Below are positions 53,667 through 64,000 of a stretch of DNA of 64,000 bases, one piece after another. Within the stretch, counting starts at the first letter, position 1. Every line of letters begins with the position of its first letter. The notes under the pieces are model-generated. The model was given only the letters and a program-made list of their open reading frames with translations, ran no database searches and had not been told where the DNA came from. The DNA is from Oscheius sp. JU75 (lineage: Eukaryota; Nematoda; Chromadorea; Rhabditida; Rhabditidae): assembly GCA_037178855.1 (NCBI GenBank), contig JASJZC010000006.1, positions 9,404,501 through 9,468,500 on the forward strand, read 5' to 3'. The translations under genes and the position numbers were made by a program.

Positions 53667-54982
53667 ATGCGTCTCCTCTTCTTGACCATAATTATTCCAG
53701 TCGCTTACTGTCTGACAGCTGGCGACGAAGCCAAATGGTCTGACCACCCCTATTTGGTCAAGGTGGCCGCCTCGGTCGGTGAGGACAAGCACTATGGCTG
53801 TACCGGGGTTTTGATCACTCCCGGTCTGGTTCTTACTTCTTCGAAGTGTTTCGACGAGATCACGGACAAGTATGCCTGTTCTCTTTTTTGAATAAAGAGC
53901 ACAGATCCCCGGACGCCATTGTGATGTCAATCCGTGGCAATGGGACGACTAACTGGAAGAGAGCCACCATCATGGTGAAAAAAAACGACGACTACGCTAT
54001 TCTCAGCATCAAACCCCGTAAAAATGATGTTGTAAGTAGGATGGGCAGAGAGACAGTGACAGAGAGACAGGGAGACAGAAAGACAGAAAGAGAGATATAG
54101 GGAGGCAGGGAGACAGGGAGTCTGAGAGAAACAAAGAAAACATAGGCCTGCCCCAGTCTCTTTGACGATACCACTCCTCGAGTGAGCCGTCTGCCTCTTT
54201 CTGACGGGCTCAAGACCCCGCTCTGGAACCTTCCCGACCTCGATGACCTCATCGACAAAAAGTGTCGTCTGGTTGGATTTGAGACTGTCGCTGGTACATT
54301 TTTGTGATTTCTATTGAACTATAAGTTTCAGTCGACGAGTTTGGATCCTCGAACAACGTTCTACAAATGCAGGTTGAGCTGGAGAAAGAGTACGATCTGC
54401 TTGCGGCCACTGTTCCAGCGGGAAAGGGACCCTGTTATGTAAGTCTTGGATGAAAACATCGTAGTCCGAAAGCAACCAAAGTAACAATTGACAGCGTAGC
54501 GATACTCAACCGCTGGTTAATGTACTTGTAGACAGTTAAACTCTAGTAGCTTGCCGAAGAGGCGTGCCACTTTTACCACATAGCGCAGTCGACTACAGAA
54601 CCAGGCAAGCCGGATTCGATTCCCAAGTGCGACAAAAGCAGTTATCTCTTCATATAACTTATATCAACAGTACTACGTGATTTTAGGAAGACTACGGAAC
54701 CCCCCTTGAGTGTCAGATCGAGGATGAATGGACATTGGTCGGACTTGTTCAGACCCTGACCCGTGAAGTCATCGATGAGGAAGCTGAGAAGCCGGACAAC
54801 GAGTGCAGTCTAATCACTGTAAGTATTTGTCTGCAAACTTTTGATCAGGCGCCTAGGGAGTCCGTTTCTCCACCCTGGACTCTGCCAGTCTGCATCGTCT
54901 CCTCAAGACTCACGTGGCCGACATCTTCAAGATTCAGCGTGAATGCTTCCCCAGAGACGATTCGGAAGAGAAGGAAGAATAG
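53667..54982 (+). CDS. Secreted serine-protease homologue, catalytically dead, 280 aa
   Basis: Exons 53667-53869, 53905-54031, 54146-54293, 54332-54438, 54687-54818 and 54857-54982 total exactly 281 codons. Signal peptide MRLLFLTIIIPVAYC, then a trypsin-like fold: GCTGVLITPGLVLTSSKCF where active enzymes have an A-A-H-C, DDYAILSI for the Asp segment, and GPCYEDYGTPLECQIEDEWT where active enzymes have G-D-S-G-G-P. His is replaced by Lys and the nucleophile Ser by Tyr, while Asp remains. Such homologues act as cofactors, binding proteins or decoys in other animals; the role here is unknown. The fourth intron has a tRNA-like sequence. The tail is charged (RDDSEEKEE). Confidence 0.85.
54577..54638 (+). 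repeat. tRNA-like sequence in intron 4 of the protease homologue
   Basis: ATAGCGCAGTCGACTACAGAACCAGG followed by CCGGATTCGATTCCC. It shares the central words with 12288-12358 but has lost part of the D arm. Confidence 0.5.
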
Positions 54983-55095
54983 TTTATAAAACTCTCTGGC
55001 AATATCACAGTTATTAAAAGCTGAGTTGTACCCGTTAAAAACCAGGAAAAAAGGACTAGAACATATTCCCGTGTGTGAGTTTAGGTCCCGTCAAG

Positions 55096-58000
55096 TTAGG
55101 AGGCAATTAGGGCAAGGAACTTGAAGGGCTCGATATTGACAACGACCTCCGATACCGTCTTCTCGCTTCCGACATTTTCGGTTCCAGAAAGGTTCGTCTC
55201 TTGCACTTTGGTCACTTTTATTGCTGATAGGAGCGACTTCACGGCTGCCTGAAAGATAACTTTTTTTAATCGACATTTTGGAGGTCAAAAAGTCATTTTT
55301 AGGCTTTCTGAAGCTATGCAATGCTGTAGAGCAGATCAAATTCAACAATTTTATAGAACACCTTTTTTTCTGGTTTAAGATGACACTTTTAGCCTTTGCG
55401 GTGTTCTGAAAAGTTGTAGCTCTTGACCCACTCTACAACTTTGCAAAACATCAAAGAGTCCAAGACGTCGTCTGGACACCAAAGAAAGGTAATTTTGACG
55501 CGGCACCAACTTACAGTAACATCAGTTCCACAACTCTCATTCGTTTCCGCTCCAGCTGCTGTTCCGTGTCGGAACAAGATGAGCATCTTCTTGTTATCTT
55601 GGATGGGTCGGACTGTCAACAAATGATAGTCACACGGCAAAGCAGGAAGACTGTCAGTCGAGAGGGGAGACGGCTTCTCCGAGCTGACAGCGACGACAGG
55701 AGGATAGAGAACGTTCTGCACAGAGAGATGACCACTAGGGGTATGGGCAGAGTAGTGGGCTGTCTCATCTTTCTGAACATGATGAAATTAGTGGAAAGAG
55801 TACACAGTACCTGAGTCTTCTTCTCGAACAACACACTAAACTGCATGTCCACTGGGAGCATGTCAGTTGGGATGGCGTCAGCCGTCGAACCCAATCCCTT
55901 CCCATCGTCCTGATTCAGAATCCTGTCGATCATGATCTCCACCCCTCGTGGGATCTCTTTCATGCCGTGCTCGACGTTCGATCCGATTGTGAGACGCGTC
56001 TTTCCGTCCTCGACCACCGCTGCTGACGGCATAGGGTAGTAGTTGGCAGCGGTGTCCAGCTTCGCATGACTCTCTCTTTTCAGGAGCTGAAATCGGGGGT
56101 TACGACGTGAAGAAACTAATGTGGCCCTAGTAGATCCCGATCTTCGCGTGAAAAATTGTTTTAACATACAAGACGGGGTTGTGACGCGCCTGAAGATTGA
56201 TTTCCTTTGCCTCTGAGCTTTTCAATGTTTTGCAAACTAGTAGAGATCAAGGGCAACAACTTTGCACAACATCGTAAGTCTGAAAGCCTAAAGTCATGCC
56301 CTGGCCATGTAAACAGACTCAGAACACGTCGGCCGGTCTTGCCCGTACCATATCACGGAGACGTCTTTTGATCAGCCGAGACAGTACGGGCAAACCACGA
56401 GTGGTTTCGTGTTCATAATTTCGTCTGCCCTTTTTAGGAACAAGATGACGTTTTTAAGTTTTATAATGCTCTACAAAGTTGTAGTCCTTATGCTGTTCTA
56501 CAACTTTGCCTCTGTAGGTATAATGTCACATAGCCGGTATTCCTATGATATTTTATTCTCGTTACTCTACCTAAAACAACCACAACCGTTTTCGTCCCTC
56601 CCGTCATATTTCACTTTTCAAAGACCCGCCACACCGTAACCATTCTGTTTTACGCGCGGAGCGCCATCGTTTGGATTTTCTGGTTGTTTTTGTGGTTGTT
56701 CGGTTTTCTCTCGCTCGATCTAGAGTCGAGAGTTCTATTCTATTGTTTTCTTCTGTTTCCCCGTATTGAGTTACCCATCTATTATCAGATTGTTGGACCT
56801 ATTGAGTCCCAAGGCTGAATAAATTTTGTTTGAAGAAAAAGGGGTGCTTTTCTAGAAATAAGATCTCGATCTAGCCTAACCAGCAGATCGAGCATCTTGA
56901 GGTTACGACTCGGCCATCGTAACTCCTCATTATAAGTTACTGTTAAGTACCTGCATCCCGACGCTGTCAGCAAAAACTTGTGGTGCTTCGAAATCGGTCT
57001 CCAGTCTCATAGCAACCTCTGTATTGGTCTCCTTCAGTATATTTATGCGAACATGGACGTCGAGCTGGTCTCCCAGCACTCCATCGACCTGTTTGGCTGT
57101 AATTCTCTGGTATACATTGCCCATGAAGGAGTGGATAGACTGCTGGACTGGACCCTTGACTAGCATCTTCGGCACAGAAGAAGGGATGTAGCTCTAGAAG
57201 AATTCTATCAGATGAAAATCTTTGCCCTACCTGCGCCTCTGACCGTACTCTCATCAAGTAGGCACCTCCCATTGAGTTTCTATAGGCAATTAGAGACATT
57301 CGAGCCTTGTGTGTTCCAGAAGAGGAGCTTTTTATTGCTGTCAAGAGACCGGTGTTCGGATCATGGGACGTGCTCAGACGAGAGGTAGCCAGCTGAAGCT
57401 GCTCGGCCGCGATTTCGGTCACTTTGAAGGGCCTGGAAATGCATTAGCATGTCTTGAAGCCGACCGAGTTCGCTTGCCAAAAAGCGCGCGCGATCTTTGC
57501 CACCATAGCGCAACCGGTTAGTTCAGACTATGAAACGGAAAATGCCGGGTGCGACTCCTAGCTATAACACAAGTCTCTCTATCTCTCTGTCTCTCTGTCC
57601 TGAACTCACTTAGGCAAAACCTTCTGTATCTTCTCAGTGTCAGCGGCCAGAGCATTGATCTCAACAACATTAGCCTCATCCCCTTCTTTCAGCTCGACAA
57701 CCGTCACTCCCAACGGACTCAATTTGACAGAGAAAGTCAGCTGAAAATCTGGTCCACACAATGCAATTAAGACAGTACCAAGTAGCTATCTTGAGCCACA
57801 TCTCCTTTATAGATGTAGGGTTCAATTTGAGCCGGCACAGTTTTTCCACCGCTCGAAACCGACAGTCTTGTGGAGTTGACTCGGACAGAGACGGTGTCAG
57901 ACAAAACGTAGGGGAGCGGGTTGTAAATGGAGACGTATCTGAAGCTGTTTCTCAACTATTTCACATAGAATCTTACGCTGCCGCACTGTCGAGAATTATC

Positions 58001-61000
58001 TGATGTTTAGTCTGGGTCTCGTTGAAGAGAGTCGCAGAGTGTGTGACAGAGATTTCAGTTTTGAGACTCTGTTTTAGGGCCGACTGTAGAACTGCGTTGG
58101 CCTTGGTCTGGGCTTGGAACAGGAGAGAGGAGTAGTCTTTCATCACATGGATCTTGCTGGTGCCTGAATCAAGGCGTCTCACTCCAAAAGCTTTGCTGGC
58201 GTGTCTTCATAAAATGCGCAGCTGCGTACACCGTGGTCTCGAAGTCGAGACAGCTTCGAGTACCCCAGAGAAAATCGGCGCGCCGATTCCTGCGTGGGTT
58301 AAAACGTTTTGTCCTGTTCAAGGAACTCCGGGAATGATCTTCGCAAGGGGTTTTGTATCATTAGTCGGGCTGCAATTAGCATTTTTCCTAGGAAACAGAC
58401 CGGCGGGGATCGAATCTGATTCGTCCAGCTGCAGTCCAGGACCTAAGCGCAAAAAAATTGGACCCAGGCGACCCGATGCGTCTGCTGTGTACACGTTTTC
58501 GTTTCCCGCGCATTCGCCATGAACCGTAGTTAATGCTCCAAATTCAAACGGGGGACCGGTATAGGCTCCCTTTAACCGTTTCCGGACCGTGTTTTAGAGT
58601 GAAGAGTAAAGTAAATAGTTTAGGGTAAATCAACTCGACAAACCTGTAATAGCGTCGTGGTGTTGAAACAGCGAGAGTGTTCTTCTGGCACCCTCTAAGG
58701 CCTTCACATTCTCCGAATTGGACGGATTGAAGGCCGAGGCGATGTCCGCCGATCGAATCAGATTCTAAACTACTTTCTAAACAGCCCGATGAACCATACT
58801 TACGTGAAGAAGACGCCCTTGCCTCTTATAAAACGGCCTCGTTGTGTAGTACCCGGTCCACAGATCACCCAAGGCACATTTGTAGGGGAAGAAGTCACCG
58901 GTCAAGATAGCCGGCTGCTTTTTCTCCTTCTCGTAGAACTTTTCCAGCTCGGTGAAGTAGTCGTTAAAGGTGCCGAAGCTGATCTCGACCTCGTTGCCCT
59001 TGTTGATCTCGGTGAACAGGGGTAGGAAGTTGTCGTGGTGTTGGTGCCATTCCTGGAACAGTTGATGTGAATTTTGGGGACTGTACTTACTTCAATCATG
59101 TCAAATCTGAAGTCGTCTCCGTGCATCTGGAGCAGAACAGGGGCCTCATACAGCTGAGCCATTGTTTTCAGCTCGGAGACCAGTCTCCCGGCTCTGAAAC
59201 TCCCTTGGTTAGCCAAGTCAAGTACGCAATTGCTTTTGATATTTTCTGGATCAGGAGGGTCTTTTTGAACTTTTTGATGTTCCAGCCGAGACAGTACGGG
59301 TTTGTGATTCCGCGCCTTTTTTTCTAATCCAAGGTTCAATTGTTCAGCTTAGTGATGTTCTGCGAAGTTGTAGTCCTTGACCTGTTCTACAACTTTGCAG
59401 AGCATGGTTTCTACGAGGATGAGTTCAAAGATGACATCAAAAATAGTACTTTGAGATCAAAAGCAACCCACTTCTCCGCTACATTAGCCGGAGTGATGGC
59501 TACGGGTTTCGGCCCTGGACAGCTCCAATGGGTCATTCTTTTAAAGTCGAATTCACAGCAATGTGCGGCATTTGGACCACAGGAATTGAGGATATCGTAG
59601 TGGGTGTAGGGAAGAACATGGGTCAGAACATCATCCGATTCGCTGTTCTCTGAAAAGGGTCTAAGTCCCAAAGATGGCAGAAAACGAACCAAAGTACTGT
59701 CTCCACTGAAAAGGGATCCCCTTATGGCCCTGAAGATAGCCCTTAATGCCGTGGTGGATTCGATTGATGACATTGCGCTTGATCCCTGTTTGACGGAACA
59801 GGTACGGTACAGAGTTACTATATCCGAAGGGGTCGTTCGACCAGATTGTGCTGGCCTTCATGCCTGAAAAACGTAGTAAGTTTGGGCTTGGACAGTAGCT
59901 TACCGAGCTCCTTCTGAAGAAACTGGTGTCCCTCCACTATATTGTCCACGGAGACCGGGAAGTAGGCATTAGCTTCGTCTGTCATGACCCAGGAGCCCGA
60001 GGCCAGTTCCAGACGTCCCTCCTCGATCATTCTGAAACGAAATAAACGGTCAGATTCGCACCTATTTTGGCCATTTTCGACAACTCTTACCTATTTTTCT
60101 GTAAATTTTCATGCCAAATAGGTCCCCTTGGTCACATAACTCGAAAACAAGATCTACTTCCATCAAAAATGAGTTCAAAACAGGAAAGGGAAAAAAGGAA
60201 AAGTTAGCACCCGGACTCGATCCCGGGTCGCTCGGACGATAAGCGAGCGCGTTGCCACTGTGCCAAAAGTCTGTGATATATTCTGAGCACACTCGTTTAG
60301 CACTGTCAAAAACTAAAGAGTCTCACTTCCTCACATCCTGCTTGATCGTCTCGTTCTTCAGCTTCCACCAACGCTCGAAGAAGACAAACTCGGCCCACAT
60401 GAATCGCATAGCTGGGTTCTTGGTCATGAAGGAGTGCATGTTATCCAGGATTTTGTTGGTATCTTCGGAATAGGAGTCAAAGGTTCGGAGCCAGCCTAGG
60501 TCTACGGTTACAAGAAAAAAGATAGGTGTACCTGGGTCAACATGAGTGAAGGGGAGGATAAAGACTCGAAGCTTGCCACTGGAAGAGCTTCTGGAAATGT
60601 TCGTGGCCCCGAAGGGCCCTCCTTGTTGAGCAATCACGTGCTTGTAAATGTCAGCTGTCTGAAATAGAACTTTCTCTTTTTGGGTCCAAGCGTTTGACTC
60701 ACATCAAATTCTCCAACGAATTCTTTCAAAGGCGGATAGGTCACAGATGAGTACGAGGCTTGTTGTTGTTTTGGGACAGTCGCAATCTCGGACACATTCT
60801 GGAAAAGGCCAGTTACCTTGAGAACAGAAGACTAAGTACCGGTACTTATCGCGCAATGTTCAAAGAAAACTGGCGAAGGAAGGTCTATTCACCGTTTCGA
60901 ATTGGTCAATCGCTTTGGCAAAAAAGTATGGTAAGCGTCGGGATGGGTTTGACCAAGCGTCTGTTCTCTGTCTCTCTCTCTCTCTACTGGTCTAAACGGT

Positions 61001-61562
61001 GTCTCATACTTTCACGATCGAGAAGAGGAGCTGTCTGGTTGCTAGTACGCAGCTGCAGGTCATATCTTCCTGTGTATCGACGCTCATGGTTCAAGAGTTG
61101 GTGCGCAGCTGCTTGATTGCGATACGTTTGCTCACGTCTGATGCTCTGAGGGTAAGTGAAACTGGCTTTTCGATAGCTAGTTGGTTTGGGTAAGTGAAAG
61201 GAGGAAGATAAGTAAAAGTTAGTAAGAAGCACCGTGTTAAATTGCTCGTGCGAGTACTGCTTTTGGTCCTTGTCGTTTTGTTCCTCGCTCTGCTTCACAG
61301 CGTCTGTTATAGCCGGCTCCTTCGGTTTGATCTCCTCCTTGGCCACTTGAACATATTTTTCCGTCTCCACCTTATTTTCATCTGGCATTGCTCCATGATC
61401 GACTATTTTGGGTAAGATCTTTGGACGGAGGGGAATCTCTCGGACGGATACCTCTTCCGCGTTGTAAAAGGCAAGCGTGACCGTGAAGGTGACAGCAGCC
61501 ACACAGATGAGGATAATCCGTAATTTTCTCTTTAGATGACTGAAGAAACGGCCAATGGCCAT
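55096..61562 (-). CDS. aman-2: Golgi alpha-mannosidase II-type glycosidase (GH38), 1094 aa, 18 exons
   Basis: Exons in order: 61562-61233, 60798-60703, 60658-60532, 60495-60327, 60031-59904, 59863-59690, 59649-59472, 59193-59091, 59052-58804, 58764-58644, 58163-57977, 57938-57779, 57740-57610, 57432-57231, 57193-56951, 56086-55811, 55772-55515, 55248-55096; exactly 1095 codons. A basic cytosolic start and one membrane span (IILICVAAVTFTVTLAFYN) make a type II Golgi protein. The lumen part has the zinc motif HVDPGW, ASGSWVMTDEANAYF, the nucleophile region WSNDPFGYS, CCEFDFKRM, HGDDFRF, FQHHDAITGT and the C-terminal NYYPM. In glycan processing such enzymes trim two mannoses after GlcNAc addition. 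Oddly, the segment normally Y-A-D-R before the W-S-G-Y-Y box reads PYKCALGDLWTGYY, so the usual acid/base Asp is not where expected. The symbol is by type. Confidence 0.93.
55314..55361. repeat. Palindromic element copy (diverged)
   Basis: AAGCTATGCAATGCTGTAGAG and TTCAACAATTTTATAGAACA, in the last intron of the mannosidase gene. Confidence 0.5.
55399..55452. repeat. Palindromic element copy
   Basis: GCGGTGTTCTGAAAAGTTGTAG and TCTACAACTTTGCAAAACATC. Adjacent to the previous copy, 85 bases apart. Confidence 0.8.
56223..56273. repeat. Palindromic element copy
   Basis: CAATGTTTTGCAAACTAGTAG and GGCAACAACTTTGCACAACATC. It lies in the mannosidase intron between 56086 and 56951. Confidence 0.7.
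56464..56512. repeat. Palindromic element copy
   Basis: ATAATGCTCTACAAAGTTGTAG and TTCTACAACTTTGCC, same intron as the previous copy. Confidence 0.75.
57494..57558 (+). repeat. tRNA-like sequence in a mannosidase intron
   Basis: CATAGCGCAACCGGTTAGTTCAGACTAT is a recognisable A-box half. The B box (GGGTGCGACTCC) is degenerate. Confidence 0.45.
59353..59407. repeat. Palindromic element copy (best preserved)
   Basis: TGATGTTCTGCGAAGTTGTAG and TTCTACAACTTTGCAGAGCAT, separated by about 14 bases. It lies in the mannosidase intron between 59193 and 59472. Confidence 0.85.
60199..60268 (-). repeat. tRNA-like sequence in a mannosidase intron
   Basis: Minus strand TTGGCACAGTGGCAACGCGC, an anticodon-like stem GCTCG/CGAGC with a nine-base loop, and CCCGGGATCGAGTCCGGG with a full T stem. 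Among the better folded of the set, but the acceptor stem is not convincing. Confidence 0.5.
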
Positions 61563-62466
61563 CTTGGACCTGGAAAAACAAGGTGTCGTTTTGAAGAGGA
61601 GAGGCCAAAAAAGAGAGACAGAGGCAGAGTGTCAAAAAGACAGAGAGGCAGAGAGTCACAGAGACAGTGAGACAGGAAGACAGAGAGACAGAGTGAGAGA
61701 GACTGGTAAGAGACTGTCATGAGAGAGTGGCTAACTCAACACGATCGATGAAAGCTTTGATGGGTCTGGGGGAAATGGACGGTCTGAATTGGTCGTCATA
61801 CCCCCGATCCCCACAATTTTTTTTAGATGAGGATGATACGGGTTACAAAAGATACTCTAATTTCGAGCGCACAGCACTAGTACCCGAACTTTTGTGAGTT
61901 TAGCGAGAAAAAATTACCACATGACTGTCACTTTGGAGGATTACAGGCGCTTGAATAGTAATAGAGGGAGAGGGGGAGGGGAGGAGAACAGGAACGGGCT
62001 TTGGAATACGCGGCTTCCCATTGTTCCCTTCCCCATCCCAGAAACAAATGAGAACAAGGAAGAGTCAGAATAAGAAATCTGAAGAGCCTGAGATCTTTTT
62101 TTATCGGTCAAATTAGGCGTTGCGAGTTCTGGTCGCACAGAACAAACACGTCGAGAGTCGAATGGCTGCGCAAACAGACACTATAATCAGATGAATAGAC
62201 GCTCACCCATAGCCCACACCTGGCTCTGTTTTCTCTTACTTAAACCCCTAATTGTATTTTTTACAGACAATTTTCGCGGCAAAACTTGACACAAAAACAT
62301 TTTTAGCAGAAGGAACGAATATGAATCGTGTATAATGAGATATCGGGCGTCTGTTAGTCACCATAAACATTCATAAAGGGGTCATGAGGAGAGAAAATAG
62401 GAGGAATTTTCACGCGACTCTGTTTTAGTCTAGATTCAAGCACACTGGAAAGGCCGGCTCAGCCTT

Positions 62467-62541
62467 ATTCTATAGCGCAGTCGGTTAGAGTGCAGACTAC
62501 GGACTACGAGGAATGAGGTTCGATTCTCGAGCCTGGCACAA
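62467..62541 (+). repeat. tRNA-like sequence
   Basis: TATAGCGCAGTCGGTTAGAG is a canonical A-box half. The B box GAGGTTCGATTCTC follows at tRNA spacing with a near-complete T stem. The 5' end does not pair with the 3' end. Confidence 0.55.
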
Positions 62542-63377
62542 CTTTTTTTTTAGCTTAAAAGAATATAAACGGTTTTGTTTTTTTCCGGAATTCAAACAAA
62601 AAGACAAATAATTTACTTTTGCAACTTTTCTACGCACATTTGGAAACAATTATATGGCGAAAAGGATGAAAGAAGCGGCATCTCTCTGCCAGTACCGGTT
62701 CAAGTTCAGTTCCAAAAGAGTGTGAGAGAGTGGCGACAGATCAATTGCCGGAACGAGGCCTCCTGGTGGAACAGAACCGTATCAGTAGAGACATAGAAGA
62801 GCCACGTCAAAAGGGCGTTAAGGGGGAATGACAAGGCAAAGGGGAGACCGAAAGAGGAACAAGTGTTCGAATGCTCTTTTTGGACCTCGTCATTGATCGA
62901 TGAGGGAAAAAGTGATAAGAGGTTCGGAAAAGAGAAGCAGAGACCAATTCGTCTCAGCTGTTAGCGACATCAACCCTTGACGGGAGAGTGGTGTTCCCTT
63001 GGGACTGAATGTCTCGTCGGGAAGCCGTGGTAACAGGAGGGTTTCTCGTCGAATAAACACACTGCAAGGGCAATGTACATGCTGATAGTACACATGGCTG
63101 AGTCAACGAGAGAGAGGGAGGAACACCACAGCCGTATGTACGATCCCAGTAATGGGATCGAACAAATCGACGAATTTTGATGTTTGTGTGTGTGAGAGGG
63201 TGAGAGAGAGAGTCCGCAACGGAAGATCACAGAGTCTGGCAGGGCTTTTCACAGTAGTAACAAAAAGGACAAACTATACTCTGTCAGCAGCCAGTTGACA
63301 CGTCAGGTTGAAGGATCAACCAATAATGGAACATTCACAGTCAGTTTGCGAGCTCAACATATCATTTTCAGGCCAGA

Positions 63378-63429
63378 CCATTTTCTGAAAAATTGTAGCC
63401 CTTGATCAGTTCAACATTGTAGAACATCG
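63378..63429. repeat. Palindromic element copy
   Basis: CATTTTCTGAAAAATTGTAG and TTCAACATTGTAGAACATCG. Confidence 0.65.
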
Positions 63430-63625
63430 AAAAGCTTGAAAGTGCCTTCTTGGACCAGGAAAACAGGCTCGCAAAACCGTTCACTTGGTCAGTCACGTCT
63501 CTCCCGTACAATCTCGGTTGATCCAAATGCGACTCGATGAGATGGTACGAACGAGACTGTAACAATGAACCATAGCGCTTATTCCAAGTCATTTTCCACG
63601 ATCAAGGCATGCTTTTCAGGATTTG

Positions 63626-63671
63626 CGATGCTCTGTAGAGTTTGATGAGGGCTACCACTTTGCAGAATACG
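63626..63671. repeat. Palindromic element copy
   Basis: CGATGCTCTGTAGAGTTTGATG and GCTACCACTTTGCAGAATAC, followed by the flank words GAAAAATGGC and CATTTTGGACC typical of the family. Confidence 0.6.
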
Positions 63672-64000
63672 AAAAATGGCAGAAAAACGTCATTTTGGAC
63701 CTAAAAAGAGGCTGTAAAGTAGCAAGGCTCTTCATGGGAAAAACGAAAAACAGTCAAACACGCTTGGCAGATACAAACTGACAGAGACAGGATGATATCG
63801 ACAAAATCGCTGGATAAGGTTGGGTTTCAATGAAAGAGTCGTTTCGAAACTTGGTCAGAGACCCGTATCTCTATGGAGACTCATGAGCGAGGGGGCATAA
63901 TTCTCAGACATTGGCAACCGGTCGGCCGAGGGCTGCTGTTCCTGGCTGTGAGGACTTGGCCTATTTCGAGGAGATGAGAGACGACTAATTGGAGAGTCGA

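Larger units (their letters stand above)
61563..64000. other. 2.4 kb without a recognised gene
   Basis: Upstream region of the mannosidase gene. It contains a complement-CTCTGTCT tract (61610-61700), a tRNA-like sequence (62467-62541) and two palindromic elements (63378-63429, 63626-63671). No exon series found on either strand. Confidence 0.45.

Noticed and set aside
1-64000. CRISPR arrays, operons with ribosome sites, prophage
   Set aside because: The introns and gene types show nuclear animal DNA. The tandem repeats present lack spacer structure.

Overview
This window is nuclear DNA of a nematode. Three things support this. The genes have many short introns (36-60 nt is common) ending in TTTCAG or TTTTAG. 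Some first exons follow directly after a TTTCAG, as expected of trans-spliced leader acceptors. The proteins match nematode families, including the nematode form of mitochondrial ATP synthase subunit b and a nematode cysteine-rich secreted protein. The species is not identifiable from what I can see. All exon structures were read by eye from splice signals and frame closure, and no search was run.

Layout. 1-9.2 kb is mostly non-coding and repeat-rich, with one clear gene (secreted Cys-rich protein, 3202-4011 minus). At 9.3-15.3 kb a small unknown gene lies head to head with ATP synthase subunit b (plus), which converges on a neuropeptide-type GPCR (minus). At 17.1-18.9 kb is a nucleotide-diphospho-sugar transferase-like gene. 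At 18.9-20.2 kb is an element with ~124-bp terminal inverted repeats that carries a one-TM, RING-like protein gene. At 20.6-23.6 kb are unidentified coding exons. At 24.2-26.3 kb is a secreted Gly/His/Tyr-rich protein, followed by SMC4 (26.4-35.2 kb, minus, 22 exons, 1449 aa). 36-43.5 kb is a mobile-element graveyard with a broken Helitron helicase, two inverted DIRS-like fragments, a Polinton DNA polymerase remnant and a nest of inverted repeats. At 43.9-45.6 kb is fructose-1,6-bisphosphatase. At 46.3-49.8 kb are three small genes: a SIM-like motif protein, a tail-anchored basic protein and a small type I membrane protein. At 49.8-52.7 kb is a nicotinic-type Cys-loop channel subunit, at 53.7-55.0 kb a secreted serine-protease homologue that has lost catalytic residues, and at 55.1-61.6 kb a Golgi alpha-mannosidase II-type gene (18 exons, 1094 aa). 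The last 2.4 kb shows no gene.

The genes are an ordinary mixed set (metabolism, chromosome structure, secretion, neuronal signalling) with no sign of a shared pathway. The unusual material lies between and inside them. At least fourteen copies of a ~55-110 bp palindrome with arms like CTGCAAAGTTGTAG / CTACAACTTTGCAG are present. About twenty tRNA-like sequences occur, several foldback or MITE families are present, and CTCTGTCT / CTGTCA low-complexity tracts are common. The element carrying the membrane RING-like gene and the palindrome family are the best candidates for something undescribed.
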